In this document: in pieces, positions 37,526 through 44,708 of the stretch
Position numbering within the stretch: position 1 is the first letter of the stretch
Layout of the letters: every line of letters starts with the position of its first letter
NCBI RefSeq assembly: GCF_009497655.1
Contig: NZ_CP023317.1
Location: forward strand, 649,501-713,500
Reading direction: 5' to 3'
From: Priestia megaterium
GTDB taxonomy: Bacteria > Bacillota > Bacilli > Bacillales > Bacillaceae_H
DNA: 64,000 bases
The notes under the pieces: generated by a model
Databases searched by the model: none
Told to the model about the DNA's origin: nothing
What the model saw: the letters and a program-made list of their open reading frames with translations, nothing else
Translations under genes and position numbers: made by a program

Positions 37526-37828
37526 GGCTGAGACAAACCTATTTTTGTTGAAGGGAAATCCGAACGCGTTGAATTCTTGATTAAGAATCTAACGCGTTCG
37601 GATTTTTTTGTTTGTAGGGTGAACGTAGGTTTACTGTATGTAGGGGCTTCTAGCTGTTGATTGGAGGACAAGGCGAAGACTTCTGCGGGAAAAGCGAGAC
37701 AGGCTCACCGCCCGCCCGCGGAAGGCGAAGTCTTGCATGGAAATGAACAGCGGTGTCACAAGCGCAATCCACACGAGCTCATATATCCCGTCTGTTCATC
37801 TATAGATGAATGGAGTTATGTCTCAGCC
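37526..37828. repeat. Dispersed intergenic repeat, copy 1, with terminal inverted repeats
   Basis: The unit begins with GGCTGAGACA and ends with its exact complement TGTCTCAGCC. Inside are first a strong terminator-like hairpin, then a GC-rich imperfectly folded block containing CTAGCTGTTGATTGGAGG, GACTTCTGCGGGAAAAGCG, CCGCCCGCGGAAGGCGAAG and GGAAATGAACAGCGGTG. The same block occurs at 60301-60627. No protein is encoded. It looks like a MITE- or REP-type element. The remaining gap to the next gene (37829-38005) is AT-rich with no further signal seen. Confidence 0.82.
37554..37611 (+). terminator. Terminator-like hairpin inside repeat copy 1
   Basis: AAATCCGAACGCGTT pairs perfectly with AACGCGTTCGGATTT around a loop of about 20 bases that itself contains ATTCTTGATTAAGAAT, and a T run follows. 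It probably ends the permease transcript. Confidence 0.88.
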
Positions 37829-38005
37829 GCATTTTTTTCCAAAAGAAAATGAAGGATTTATTATTTCACTTTTTGCTTTAGTGTGCTAATATATTATATT
37901 GTTAAACAAATGAAGAAATAAATAATTTCTATGTTTTAATAGATTAGCATCGAGCTTTCTATGTCAAAAGTTTAAGCTTTTAGAAAGCAAAAGGAGACAC
38001 AGCAA

Positions 38006-39409
38006 ATGAAAGACAAAAAATGGGGACTTTGGTTTTTAACAGCCTTTGTAGTTGGTAATATGGTAGGCGGCGGAGTATTTATGCTTCCTTCTAATTTAGC
38101 AAACGTATCAAGTCCAATTGGTTCAACACTTGCTTGGATTGCAACAGGTCTTGGCGTGTTCATGATTGCTCTTGTGTTCGGGAACTTAGTTATGAGAAAG
38201 CCTGAATTAAAAGGAGGGCCTCAAAGTTATGCAGCGAACCTTTTTTCATCGCCTAAAGCAGGTAAAGTAGCTGGGTATAGTATGGCTTGGGGTTATTGGG
38301 CAGCAAACTGGGCTGCAACAGCATCTGTCATCATATCGTTTGCGGGATATTTAACAACGTTCTTTCCAGTAATGGAGAGTAAGGATATTTTATTTTCAGT
38401 CGGAGATTTTCAATTAGAAGCTGGGAAATTTATTACGTTTTTAGTATGTTCTGTTGTATTATGGGGAATTCAAGCTATTTTGCAGCGAGATATCAATAGC
38501 GCCGGTAATATTAACTTTATCACAACGGCAGCTAAAATTATTGGATTCGGTTTATTTATTGTTGTGGCGCTATCGCTATTTAGCGCATCCAACCTCGTCA
38601 GTACAGAATTTGTTAATTCAAAGGGTATAAATGTAGGATTAGGAAGTCAGGTCAATGGAGCAGCCATTGCTACGCTGTGGGCATTTATCGGAATTGAATC
38701 AGCTGTACTGTTATCTAATCGTGCAAAATCACAAAAAGTAGTAAAGAAAGCAACGCTGCTTGGATTATTAATCTCAATGGTTATCTATGTGGGGATTACA
38801 CTTCTAGCTATGGGGATTCTTTCGACAGCTCAGCTTCAGCAGTCTCAAAAGCCTTTGGTAGATACGTTAGAAATGGTTATTGGACATAAAGGTGCTTACG
38901 TAATGGCCATTTTAGCACTTATATCTTTATTAGGTTCTACTGTTGGATGGATTGTTGTTAGTGCAGAAGTTCCTTATCAAGCAGCAAAATCAGGGTTGTT
39001 TCCACAGTGGTTTGCTAAAACTAATCAGAACAATAGTCCAGCCCGCTCACTAACATTAACAAATGGCTTAACACAGTTGTTTTTGTTTGCGACTATTTCA
39101 GGCACAGTTTCGCAAGCCTATAATTTCGCTATCGTTGTAGCTACTCTCGCCTATTTAGTTCCTTATTTCGTGACGACAGTTTATCAATTAAAGCTTATTG
39201 TGACGGGTGAGACGTACGACACGATTAAAGGATCGCGAGTAAAAGACGGAATTATTGCTTCGTTAGCACTTATTTATTCGCTATGGGTGATTAAGACAGG
39301 GACAGCTGATTTAAAAACATTTTTCCTAGGTATTGGCTTATTTTTAATCGGGCTTTTACTGTATCCTATCTTAATGAGACGAGGAAAAAGCACATCAGCT
39401 ATTAAATAA
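38006..39409 (+). CDS. Basic amino acid / polyamine antiporter-type permease (APA family)
   Basis: A 467-residue transporter with about 12 membrane segments. N-terminal GNMVGGGVFMLPSNLA (residues 17-32) is the APA-family glycine motif, and GPQSYAANLF near residue 72 is typical of ArcD/LysP-like antiporters. IATLWAFIGIESAVLLSNRA near residue 230 is the conserved amphipathic segment. It resembles B. subtilis YvsH and other predicted lysine or arginine/ornithine exchangers. No arc genes are adjacent, so the substrate stays open. The start follows AAAAGGAGACACAGCAA. Confidence 0.86.
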   Translation: MKDKKWGLWFLTAFVVGNMVGGGVFMLPSNLANVSSPIGSTLAWIATGLGVFMIALVFGNLVMRKPELKGGPQSYAANLFSSPKAGKVAGYSMAWGYWAANWAATASVIISFAGYLTTFFPVMESKDILFSVGDFQLEAGKFITFLVCSVVLWGIQAILQRDINSAGNINFITTAAKIIGFGLFIVVALSLFSASNLVSTEFVNSKGINVGLGSQVNGAAIATLWAFIGIESAVLLSNRAKSQKVVKKATLLGLLISMVIYVGITLLAMGILSTAQLQQSQKPLVDTLEMVIGHKGAYVMAILALISLLGSTVGWIVVSAEVPYQAAKSGLFPQWFAKTNQNNSPARSLTLTNGLTQLFLFATISGTVSQAYNFAIVVATLAYLVPYFVTTVYQLKLIVTGETYDTIKGSRVKDGIIASLALIYSLWVIKTGTADLKTFFLGIGLFLIGLLLYPILMRRGKSTSAIK

Positions 39410-39424
39410 ATAAGAGATTATCTT

Positions 39425-39467
39425 AAAAGCTTTGCAGAAACGTCATTTCTTCTGCAAGGCTTTTTTA
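39425..39467 (+). terminator. Terminator of the APA-type permease
   Basis: AAGCTTTGCAGAA pairs with TTCTGCAAGGCTT over ACGTCATTTC (one G-U), followed by T residues. Confidence 0.88.
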
Positions 39468-39517
39468 GTGACTGAAAAGTTCGAGGAATTTGTGAAAGAA
39501 AAAAATAATAAAAAAAA

Positions 39518-39544
39518 TGAAACTAATCTACAGGTTTATTCGTA
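39518..39544 (+). promoter_or_regulatory. Candidate ECF-sigma promoter upstream of spx
   Basis: TGAAAC (39518-39523) and CGTA (39541-39544) with a 17-base spacer match the sigma-W/sigma-M type of envelope-stress promoter. In B. subtilis spx is partly driven by ECF sigma factors. A separate TATAAT at 39662-39667 could serve a vegetative promoter. The rest of the 419-base gap shows no gene. Confidence 0.6.
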
Positions 39545-39828
39545 ATAGTAGTGTGGTAAATAAATAATGAAGAAAATCGGTAATGAAAATAATGACAGTG
39601 AAGGAACGAACTAATGTACTAGTTCACTTTAAAAAGTATATCATTCCGATGAAGTTTATAGTATAATGCAAATAGATATTATTTTTTAAAAGTAATTATA
39701 AAGTAGTATCGATTTTCATTATCAGTCATTAAATATTTACACTCGTTGAAGTTTGTATAAAACAACATGATTTACAGTTCATGTTTTGAATGTTATGACC
39801 GATTATGATAGAAGGAGTGAAGGAGTAA

Positions 39829-40227
39829 ATGGTTACATTATATACATCACCAAGTTGTACATCTTGTCGTAAAGCGAAAGCTTGGTTAGAGGAAAATGAT
39901 ATTGGATATACAGAGCGTAATATCTTTTCAGAGCCGTTATCAATCGATGAGATTAAAGAAATTTTACGTATGACAGAAGATGGAACAGATGAAATCATTT
40001 CAACACGTTCGAAAACTTTCCAAAAACTAGACGTTCAGGTAGACGCTATGCCTTTACAAGATTTGTATGAATTAATTCAGCAAAATCCTGGCTTATTGCG
40101 CCGTCCGATTATCATTGATGAAAAACGTCTACAAGTTGGTTATAATGAAGACGAGATCCGTCGTTTCTTACCACGTAAAGTGCGTACTTTCCAACTTCGC
40201 GAAGCTCAAAGACTTGTGAATGGTTAA
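39829..40227 (+). CDS. spx: Transcriptional regulator Spx
   Basis: An ArsC-fold regulator that binds the alpha C-terminal domain of RNA polymerase and turns on the thiol-stress response. It has 132 residues. The redox switch Cys10-x-x-Cys13 is in [13 protein letters not shown], the polymerase-contact glycine region is around residues 50-55 and Arg92 is in LLRRPII. C-terminal residues REAQRLVNG are the sequence handled by YjbH and ClpXP. It is preceded by GAAGGAGTGAAGGAGTAA. Its adaptor gene yjbH lies 10 kb downstream, as in B. subtilis. Confidence 0.96.
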   Translation: MVTLYTSPSCTSCRKAKAWLEENDIGYTERNIFSEPLSIDEIKEILRMTEDGTDEIISTRSKTFQKLDVQVDAMPLQDLYELIQQNPGLLRRPIIIDEKRLQVGYNEDEIRRFLPRKVRTFQLREAQRLVNG

Positions 40228-40299
40228 TTTTTATATTTGTCTGTTTAAGATTTAAATACGAAACCAACCAAGTAACGTTTGCTTGAAGTTGGTATATAA

Positions 40300-40345
40300 A
40301 AAATAAGCAGCAGGGAGCCAAATGGCCTCTGCTGCTTATTTTTTG
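40300..40345 (+). terminator. spx terminator
   Basis: AAATAAGCAGCAG pairs with CTGCTGCTTATTT around an inner GGAGCC...GGCC segment, followed by T residues. Confidence 0.92.
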
Positions 40346-40428
40346 TCGAAATAGCAGGGAAAATGAAGTATATATGTAATTAATAAAGAAAGAGAGTAAT
40401 TAAACATATAAAAGTGGTGGTGAACGGA

Positions 40429-41325
40429 TTGGAGCTTTTACAGCTAAAATATTTCCAAGTAGTTGCTAGACTAGAACATATCAGCAAAGCGGCTGAAGAG
40501 CTATACGTATCTCAGCCTGCGCTCAGCAAAACGATTTCACAGTTGGAAAAAGAGCTAGGCATTCGTTTGTTTGATCGAAACGGTAAATACATTAAATTAA
40601 ATCGGTACGGTAAAGCGTTCTGTTCCAAAGTAGAACGTGCTTTAAAAACATTAGAAGACGCAAAGCATGAGCTAAAGGATATGTCGAACGATCCATGTGA
40701 AGAAATTCGTCTTGTTGTGTTAGCTAGTTCACATTTACTTCCAGAGCTATTAAGCAGGTTTCGTGAGCAATATCCTCAGGTGCGTTTTCGGCTAATGCAG
40801 CATTTGACTAATAGCTATTCACAGCCTGATTTTGATTTATGTATTTCAGCTTTTCCATTAACAACCCGTCAGATCGAACATACTCCTTTACTTCGTGAAT
40901 CGATTTTGCTTGCAGTCCCTCTTGATCATCATTTAGCCAAGCAATCACGTGTAAAGTTAAATGAACTTAAAAATGAGAAATTCATTGTGCTAAAGAAAGG
41001 GAAAGAGCTAAGAAAAATAACGGATGCGATTTGTAAGGAACAGAATTTTGTACCTCAAATTACGTTTGAAAGCGATGATCCAGCAACAGTGAGAGGTTTG
41101 ATTAGAGCGAAGCAAGGAATAGGTTTTATTCCTGAAGTGACGTGGGGAGGTTCTACAGGAAAAGATGTAAAACTGCTAAAAATTGAAGAAGAAACATTTG
41201 AACGTACAATCTTTTTAGCTTGGAACAATGGAGGCTACGTGACGGATTTACAACAAATCTTCAGGCAGTTTGTGATTGATTATTTTAAACATTTACCCTC
41301 CGATATGCCTCATGAATACATATAA
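40429..41325 (+). CDS. LysR family transcriptional regulator next to madLM
   Basis: A 298-residue LysR-type regulator. The N-terminal winged helix-turn-helix (ISKAAEELYVSQPALSKTIS) is at residues 16-35, and the effector-binding domain spans about 90-290. I place the start at TTG 40429, giving MELLQLKYF, the usual LysR beginning; GTGGTGGTG lies just upstream. Three GTG codons further up are in frame but are part of that purine-rich site. It is transcribed toward madL, with a dyad and a cre site in between, so it probably controls malonate uptake. That link is positional. Confidence 0.87.
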   Translation: MELLQLKYFQVVARLEHISKAAEELYVSQPALSKTISQLEKELGIRLFDRNGKYIKLNRYGKAFCSKVERALKTLEDAKHELKDMSNDPCEEIRLVVLASSHLLPELLSRFREQYPQVRFRLMQHLTNSYSQPDFDLCISAFPLTTRQIEHTPLLRESILLAVPLDHHLAKQSRVKLNELKNEKFIVLKKGKELRKITDAICKEQNFVPQITFESDDPATVRGLIRAKQGIGFIPEVTWGGSTGKDVKLLKIEEETFERTIFLAWNNGGYVTDLQQIFRQFVIDYFKHLPSDMPHEYI

Positions 41326-41360
41326 GAATCATGACTAAATGTCATGATTTTTATTTCTTT
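41326..41360 (+). terminator. Terminator of the LysR-type gene
   Basis: AATCATGAC pairs with GTCATGATT over TAAAT, followed by TTTATTTCTTTTT. Confidence 0.85.
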
Positions 41361-41404
41361 TTCGAATAAATCTAAAATGAACAGTAGAGAAAACTGCATT
41401 ATGT

Positions 41405-41435
41405 CATTTTTGATATAAGTATATAACTAAAAATG
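41405..41435. promoter_or_regulatory. Dyad between the LysR gene and madL, candidate operator
   Basis: CATTTTT (41405-41411) and AAAAATG (41429-41435) form perfect arms. The inner part, GATATAAG and TATAAC, is partly symmetrical. An extended AT-rich dyad of this kind is what LysR regulators bind, but binding is inferred. Confidence 0.4.
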
Positions 41436-41481
41436 CATAGGTTATTCAACTTTTTTCCTTTACACTATTTTTAAACCATAA

Positions 41482-41495
41482 AGTAAACGCTTTCA
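41482..41495. promoter_or_regulatory. Candidate cre (CcpA) site upstream of madL
   Basis: AGTAAACGCTTTCA matches the cre consensus at 13 of 14 positions and lies 25 bases before the madL start codon, a position suited to repression by CcpA in glucose. Confidence 0.65.
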
Positions 41496-41519
41496 ATGAT
41501 AGGTTGGGGAGGAAGTAAT

Positions 41520-41933
41520 ATGATAATCTTCGGTGTAGCGCTGCTGTCTATTTGCATGTTGATAGGAGTAATTGTAGGGGACGCATTAGGAGGGCTAATG
41601 GGAGTAGAAGCCAACGTTGGGGGAGTAGGGGTATCCATGCTTCTTCTTGTACTAGCGGTGGATTATTTAAAGAAGAAAAATAAGCTCCAAGTAAAATCCG
41701 AAGAAGGCATTGCTTTTTGGGGAGGAATTTATATTCCTATCGTGGTAGCGATGTCTGCACAGCAAAATGTTGTAGCTGCTCTTGATGGAGGAGGCATGGC
41801 GATTCTTGCAGGGGTGGTAGTAGTCGTAGTAGGCTTTTTATCCATACCATTTATCAGCAGAATAGGAGAGAAAGCGAAGGTGAAGGAACAAGAAATAGAG
41901 CTTTCTATTTTACCTAAGGAGCAGATAAAATGA
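41520..41933 (+). CDS. madL: Malonate transporter subunit MadL
   Basis: Small subunit of the two-part MadLM malonate carrier. It has 137 residues with about four membrane segments. MIIFGVALLSICMLIGVIVG at the start, GGLMGVEANVGGVGVSML near residue 25 and YIPIVVAMSAQQNVVAALDGG near 75 (shown in part as YIPIVVAMSAQQNV) are family features. The ATG at 41520 follows GGGGAGGAAGTAAT; an upstream 8-codon extension has no ribosome site. The stop overlaps the madM start (ATGA), so the two are translationally coupled. Confidence 0.87.
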   Translation: MIIFGVALLSICMLIGVIVGDALGGLMGVEANVGGVGVSMLLLVLAVDYLKKKNKLQVKSEEGIAFWGGIYIPIVVAMSAQQNVVAALDGGGMAILAGVVVVVVGFLSIPFISRIGEKAKVKEQEIELSILPKEQIK

Positions 41934-42691
41934 TGAATATGATTAAAGAAGGGTTAGAAAATAACGGACTGATTACGGCATTTGCTATTATTGGGATTGT
42001 CATGTATATTGCCTATTTTTTATCAGATAAATTAACAAAAGGAAGAGTTCACGGATCTGCTATTGCTATTATGTTTGGATTAATTCTTGCTTATATAGGT
42101 GGAGTGAATACAGGAGGAGAAAAAGGGATTTCTGATATACAGTTATTTTCAGGAATTGGCTTAATGGGCGGGGGGATGCTGCGAGACTTTGCCATTATTG
42201 CTACTGCGTTCGGTGCCAATTTTAGCGAAGTCAAAAAAACGGGAATCAGCGGGATTACGGCCTTGTTTTTTGGGGTTTTCTATTCCTTTGTACTAGGTGT
42301 AATTATTGCTCTTTGTTTTGGATATAGAGATCCCGTTGCTTTGACTACAATCGGAGGAGGAGCCGTGACCTATATTGTGGGGCCGGTTTCTGGAACTGCG
42401 ATTGGAGCCTCTTCTGATATTATCGCGTTAAGTATAGCTGTAGGATTAATTAAATCCATTTCAGTTATGATTTTGACACCGGTATTTGCTAAGAAAATCA
42501 AATTAAACAACCCTCGTACAGCAATGATCTATGGAGGAGTTATGGGGACGACGAGCGGTGTGGCAGCTGGTTTAGCTGCGACAGATGTAAAACTTGTACC
42601 TTACGGAGCCATGACAGCTACATTTTATACAGGTCTTGGTTGCTTGCTCGTACCATCTATTCTTTTTTTACTCACAGAGATTATTTTTTAA
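41930..42691 (+). CDS. madM: Malonate transporter subunit MadM
   Basis: Large subunit of the malonate carrier, 253 residues and about eight membrane segments. It has the glycine-rich stretches GLMGGGMLRDFAIIATAFG (near residue 78) and TIGGGAVTYIVGPVSGTAIG (near 140). The start ATG overlaps the madL stop and lies 7 bases after AAGGAG. In malonate-using bacteria madLM usually sit beside malonate decarboxylase genes, but none occur in this window, so imported malonate must be used by enzymes encoded elsewhere. Confidence 0.87.
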   Translation: MMNMIKEGLENNGLITAFAIIGIVMYIAYFLSDKLTKGRVHGSAIAIMFGLILAYIGGVNTGGEKGISDIQLFSGIGLMGGGMLRDFAIIATAFGANFSEVKKTGISGITALFFGVFYSFVLGVIIALCFGYRDPVALTTIGGGAVTYIVGPVSGTAIGASSDIIALSIAVGLIKSISVMILTPVFAKKIKLNNPRTAMIYGGVMGTTSGVAAGLAATDVKLVPYGAMTATFYTGLGCLLVPSILFLLTEIIF

Positions 42692-42744
42692 GTGTACAAA
42701 GTGTTTTATGAATAAAAGACTGCTGTGCTCATTAAACTAAAGAA

Positions 42745-42788
42745 AAGGCCATACTAAATAAAAATGTTTAGTATGGCCTTTTCTTTAT
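42745..42788. terminator. Bidirectional terminator between madM and yjbE
   Basis: AAAGGCCATACTAAA pairs perfectly with TTTAGTATGGCCTTT over TAAAAATG, with A and T runs on the two sides. Confidence 0.93.
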
Positions 42789-43453
42789 CATTTAGTTGAA
42801 CGAAAGCTATTAACAGCCATGCCGCTTATCAGCACAACAGCAATTGTTATAAACGGAATAAATGTTCCTAGAGATGTATGGTCTGCAAAGAATGAATGTA
42901 AGTTCTTTTCATGTCCAATCATATTTCCAGCAGTATAAGCTAAAATAGCTGCTCCGCCGTAAACAAGCAGGGGAAACCGTTCCATCAAATACAAAATGAG
43001 CTTGCTTCCCCAAACAATAATAGGGACGGATACGAGTAGTCCCGTGACAACCAAGATAATATTTCCATGAGCTGCGCCTGCCACAGCTATTACATTATCT
43101 AGTCCCATTACAATATCAGCAAATACAATCGTTCTCACAGCGGCGCCTAACGTCACACCTGCACGAATTGAAGATGCATCGTCACCTTCTGATACAAGCA
43201 GCTTAAAGGCAATGATCACTAATAAAAAACCGCCGATGAGCTGCAAGTAAGGAATAGTTAGTAAATAAACAGCTAAAATAGTAAGTACAATGCGAACGAT
43301 CACAGCTAAGCCAGTCCCTAAAAAAATAGCTTTATTTCGTTGATGTTCAGGTAAATTGCGGCTTGCTAAGGCAATAACAATAGCGTTGTCTCCACCTAAT
43401 ACAATATCGATACCGATAATAAGAAGAATGGAGGTTATTAATTCTAAATCCAA
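42788..43453 (-). CDS. yjbE: TerC family integral membrane protein YjbE
   Basis: A 221-residue protein with about seven membrane segments. It has the TerC metal-site motifs IGIDIVLGGDNAIVIAL (residue 13 onward) and FADIVMGLDNVIAVAGAAHG (near 111), whose paired Asp and Asn residues are thought to coordinate metal. TerC proteins in Bacillus export manganese, often to load secreted metalloenzymes. The start is TTG after GGGAGGGAAGACTA. No yybP-ykoY-type manganese riboswitch was recognised upstream. Position between spx and mecA is as in B. subtilis. Confidence 0.9.
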   Translation of the reverse strand: MDLELITSILLIIGIDIVLGGDNAIVIALASRNLPEHQRNKAIFLGTGLAVIVRIVLTILAVYLLTIPYLQLIGGFLLVIIAFKLLVSEGDDASSIRAGVTLGAAVRTIVFADIVMGLDNVIAVAGAAHGNIILVVTGLLVSVPIIVWGSKLILYLMERFPLLVYGGAAILAYTAGNMIGHEKNLHSFFADHTSLGTFIPFITIAVVLISGMAVNSFRSTK

Positions 43454-43632
43454 TAGTCTTCCCTCCCAATATGTAAGGATAAGTAGCTCATATTGCTTTA
43501 TCTGTGTTCATTTTTAACAAAAAGCGTTCATAGGGTAAAGAGATTATGTATATAACAAAGTAAGGTGTAAGGTGGCTATGAGTTGTCAGAGTATTTTTTA
43601 TTTCCTTTCTTTCGCATTTTGTCATAAAATAG

Positions 43633-43670
43633 ATATACAAGGTTCACTCAAATAGTGTATGCTTGTATAT
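43633..43670. repeat. Interrupted hairpin between yjbE and mecA
   Basis: ATATACAAG (43633-43641) and CTTGTATAT (43662-43670) are exact complements, and an inner CACT / AGTG pair nests between them. It lies upstream of the mecA promoter and could be an operator. Confidence 0.55.
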
Positions 43671-43685
43671 CCCAAGTTAGAATGC

Positions 43686-43714
43686 TTTACAAAGTGAGAA
43701 AGTACATGTAATAT
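43686..43714 (+). promoter_or_regulatory. mecA promoter
   Basis: TTTACA (43686-43691) and TAATAT (43709-43714) with a 17-base spacer. About 90 bases of leader separate it from mecA, including the GC-richer stretch CCCTTCATCGTTTAGGGG. The 360-base gap 43454-43813 holds no other gene I can support. Confidence 0.6.
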
Positions 43715-43813
43715 TGCTTTAACACGGGGGTAAAATAGTCCCTTCATCGTTTAGGGGTAATGTTCGAAATGGCCGGATTACCTTCACTGATTTTTCCGAA
43801 GGGAGAGATGATA

Positions 43814-44494
43814 ATGGAAATCGAACGCATTAATGAAAACACAGTAAAATTCTTTGTCACTTACGTAGATATTGAAGAACGTGGATTTGATCGCAATGAA
43901 ATTTGGTTTAGCCGTGAGCGCAGTGAAGAGCTATTCTGGGAGATGATGGACGAAATTCATCAAGAAGAAGAGTTTGTAGCGGAAGGTCCTCTTTGGATTC
44001 AAGTACATGCGCTTGAGAAGGGGCTAGAGGTTATCGTAACAAGAGCACAAGTTTCAAAAGACGGTCAAAAGTTCGAAGTACCTGTTGGTGAAAATGATAA
44101 AATCGATATCCCTGTAGATGGAAAAATTGAAGCGTTGCTTGATCATCAAGCGAATCAAAATAAAAAAGCTGATTTTGAAGAAGAAATTATAGAAGACGAA
44201 GGGCTACAGTTCGTCGCACGCTTTCAAGACTTAGAACATTTAATTTCCTTAAGTCACCATTTAGAGTTAGATGATATCATCAACAGCATGTACGTGTTTG
44301 AAGGGAAATATTATTTATACGTTGAGTTTACAGATGATGAAGACTTTGTAGCTGAAATTGATAACATTTTAAGTATCATTTTAGAATATGCAAATGAATC
44401 AAATGTAACAGTTCATCGTTTAATGGAATATGGAAAAGAATTAATCAGTGAAAATGCACTTGAACAAGTAAAACAGTATTTTCCTTTACGATAA
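43814..44494 (+). CDS. mecA: Adaptor protein MecA
   Basis: Adaptor that delivers ComK and other substrates to ClpCP and promotes ClpC assembly. It has 226 residues: an N-terminal substrate-binding domain starting MEIERINENTVKFFVTYVD, an acidic Glu/Asp-rich linker (about 100-135) and a C-terminal ClpC-binding domain ending in LISENALEQVKQYFPLR. The ATG at 43814 follows GGGAGAGATGATA. An 18-codon upstream extension of the frame has no ribosome site and no similarity to the family. Gene order yjbE-mecA-coiA is conserved, with cls inserted here. Confidence 0.94.
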   Translation: MEIERINENTVKFFVTYVDIEERGFDRNEIWFSRERSEELFWEMMDEIHQEEEFVAEGPLWIQVHALEKGLEVIVTRAQVSKDGQKFEVPVGENDKIDIPVDGKIEALLDHQANQNKKADFEEEIIEDEGLQFVARFQDLEHLISLSHHLELDDIINSMYVFEGKYYLYVEFTDDEDFVAEIDNILSIILEYANESNVTVHRLMEYGKELISENALEQVKQYFPLR

Positions 44495-44499
44495 TAGCA

Positions 44500-44537
44500 G
44501 CCGATTTCATGTATATGAAATCGGTCTTTGTTTTGTC
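44500..44537 (+). terminator. mecA terminator
   Basis: CCGATTTCAT pairs exactly with ATGAAATCGG over GTAT, followed by TCTTTGTTTTG. Confidence 0.88.
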
Positions 44538-44708
44538 CTCTTTTTTGGAAAAGCTCTCCGCTCATATCGAACAGTATAGGTAGAAAAAGCAGGCGGCTGG
44601 TTCCTACACGGGAAAGTGTAGTGTTAAAATACCAAGTTTGAGGATAATAACAGTATAGAGACCTGTTATGAATGATGAAAGATTGGTTTTAGGATAGGTG
44701 AAAACAAG

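Noticed and set aside
37661-37852. 63-codon frame in the gap before the APA-type permease
   Set aside because: It lies inside the dispersed repeat, and the second repeat copy does not keep the frame.
43720-43813. tRNA-like or N-terminally extended mecA reading (TTCGAAA and GGTAAT...ATTACC)
   Set aside because: No cloverleaf with acceptor and anticodon stems can be drawn, and the extended protein lacks a ribosome site. The ATG at 43814 with GGGAGA fits.
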